Assembly: GCF_021018805.1 (NCBI RefSeq)
Contig: NC_086249.1
Location: 77,526,472 to 77,590,471, forward strand
DNA length: 64,000 bases
Source: Prinia subflava
Taxonomy: Eukaryota; Chordata; Aves; Passeriformes; Cisticolidae
Direction of reading: 5' to 3'
This document shows, one piece after another, positions 63,286-64,000 of the stretch. The position numbers and the translations under genes were made by a program. Position 1 is the stretch's first letter. Each line of letters starts with the position of its first letter. A model generated the notes under the pieces. The model made no database searches and was not told where the DNA came from. It was given only the letters and a program-made list of their open reading frames with translations.

Positions 63286-64000
63286 CTTCAAAATTAAGCA
63301 GATTTAACTGTCACTTCTGTCTACCATCAGACATCAACATTCCTCCATGTCACCTTTTGCACCCTCACCTTATTGGAAAAAAGACCATTTTTTTAGCTAT
63401 TATATGTGCATTCCTGGGAATAGTGTTGATATTGTCCACATTCAAGGTTATTGTCTGACTGCAAAGAAAGAAAGCCACCCAAAAGAAAAGCCGTTTTCCC
63501 AAAGCCACCACAAAGCCAAGAGCAGCAACAGGAAAAGTCTACCCAGTCAGCCTTTTGGATGGTTTATTTCAACACTGTAGCTATAGTATTGCTGAAGATT
63601 AGGAGCAGGCTCAGCACATACAAAGTCCCCACTGAGGAAACTTATTGATCCTTTGAGTTTGCAGAAGTCTCCAAGTCCTGGTTTTTCATTATAGTAGTTG
63701 GCAAAGGCTTTTTTTTTTACTAAGGTGAACAAACATTTACATCAGAACCAAATCCTCTCCTCCTCTGCTCCAGCCTAATTTTAAGTCTGTTCTGAAAACA
63801 CAAACATGCTGGCTTGTCACTTTGCAGGAACACATCATCTGCATCACAGACAAAGGGATCTATTTCACCTATTGTATAGCATGAGCTATACGACTCTGAA
63901 CTAGTTTTCAGAATGGATCAAAGTCCTATGCCTACAGTTCTGTTTTGAAAATTAAACAAACTACCTTCATTGCCATAGGTATCCTGATGTTATTTATATA
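63286..64000 (-). other. RNF149: RNF149 intron (continues past the window)
   Basis: No further RNF149 exon is visible; the RING-coding exon expected upstream is beyond the window. Nothing else recognised. Confidence 0.8.

Overview
This is vertebrate nuclear DNA, most likely from a bird. The coding parts are short exons with GT/AG splice sites in long, AT-rich non-coding sequence. The interspersed repeats are mainly fragments of CR1-type LINEs, the commonest avian repeat. Two CpG islands mark promoters. I recognise three conserved genes in the order of human 2q11.2: TBC1D8, CNOT11 and RNF149. Gene names and family comparisons come from recalled protein sequences, not from a search.

Layout. 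Positions 136-22954 (minus) carry the first five coding exons of TBC1D8, a Rab GTPase-activating protein; the rest of the gene lies beyond position 1. Its first exon sits in a CpG island at about 22260-23480. Positions 23500-43500 are intergenic, with no gene I can support; they hold one CR1 fragment, a polypyrimidine tract and a local 138-bp duplication. Positions 44379-55718 (plus) hold a complete CNOT11 in seven coding exons encoding 474 residues, with a CpG-island promoter bearing two CCAAT boxes and a poly(A) signal at 55852. Positions 62675-63285 (minus) hold the last two coding exons of RNF149, followed by a probable long 3' region ending near 57980. CNOT11 and RNF149 are tail to tail, about 2.1 kb apart; TBC1D8 and CNOT11 are head to head across the intergenic block.

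The genes do not form a pathway. TBC1D8 acts in vesicle traffic, CNOT11 in mRNA deadenylation as part of CCR4-NOT, and RNF149 is a membrane RING ubiquitin ligase.

The observations most worth a second look are: a box C/D snoRNA-like sequence on the minus strand at 62076-62174, just downstream of the RNF149 stop codon (human RNF149 hosts SNORD89); a 45-bp tandem duplication across the exon 2 splice donor of TBC1D8 that creates two in-frame donors; a possible pair of unannotated minus-strand exons at 60694-60801 and 58518-58553; inverted CR1 copies flanking CNOT11 exon 2; and a start-stop upstream ORF in the TBC1D8 leader. I saw no wholly new biological system.
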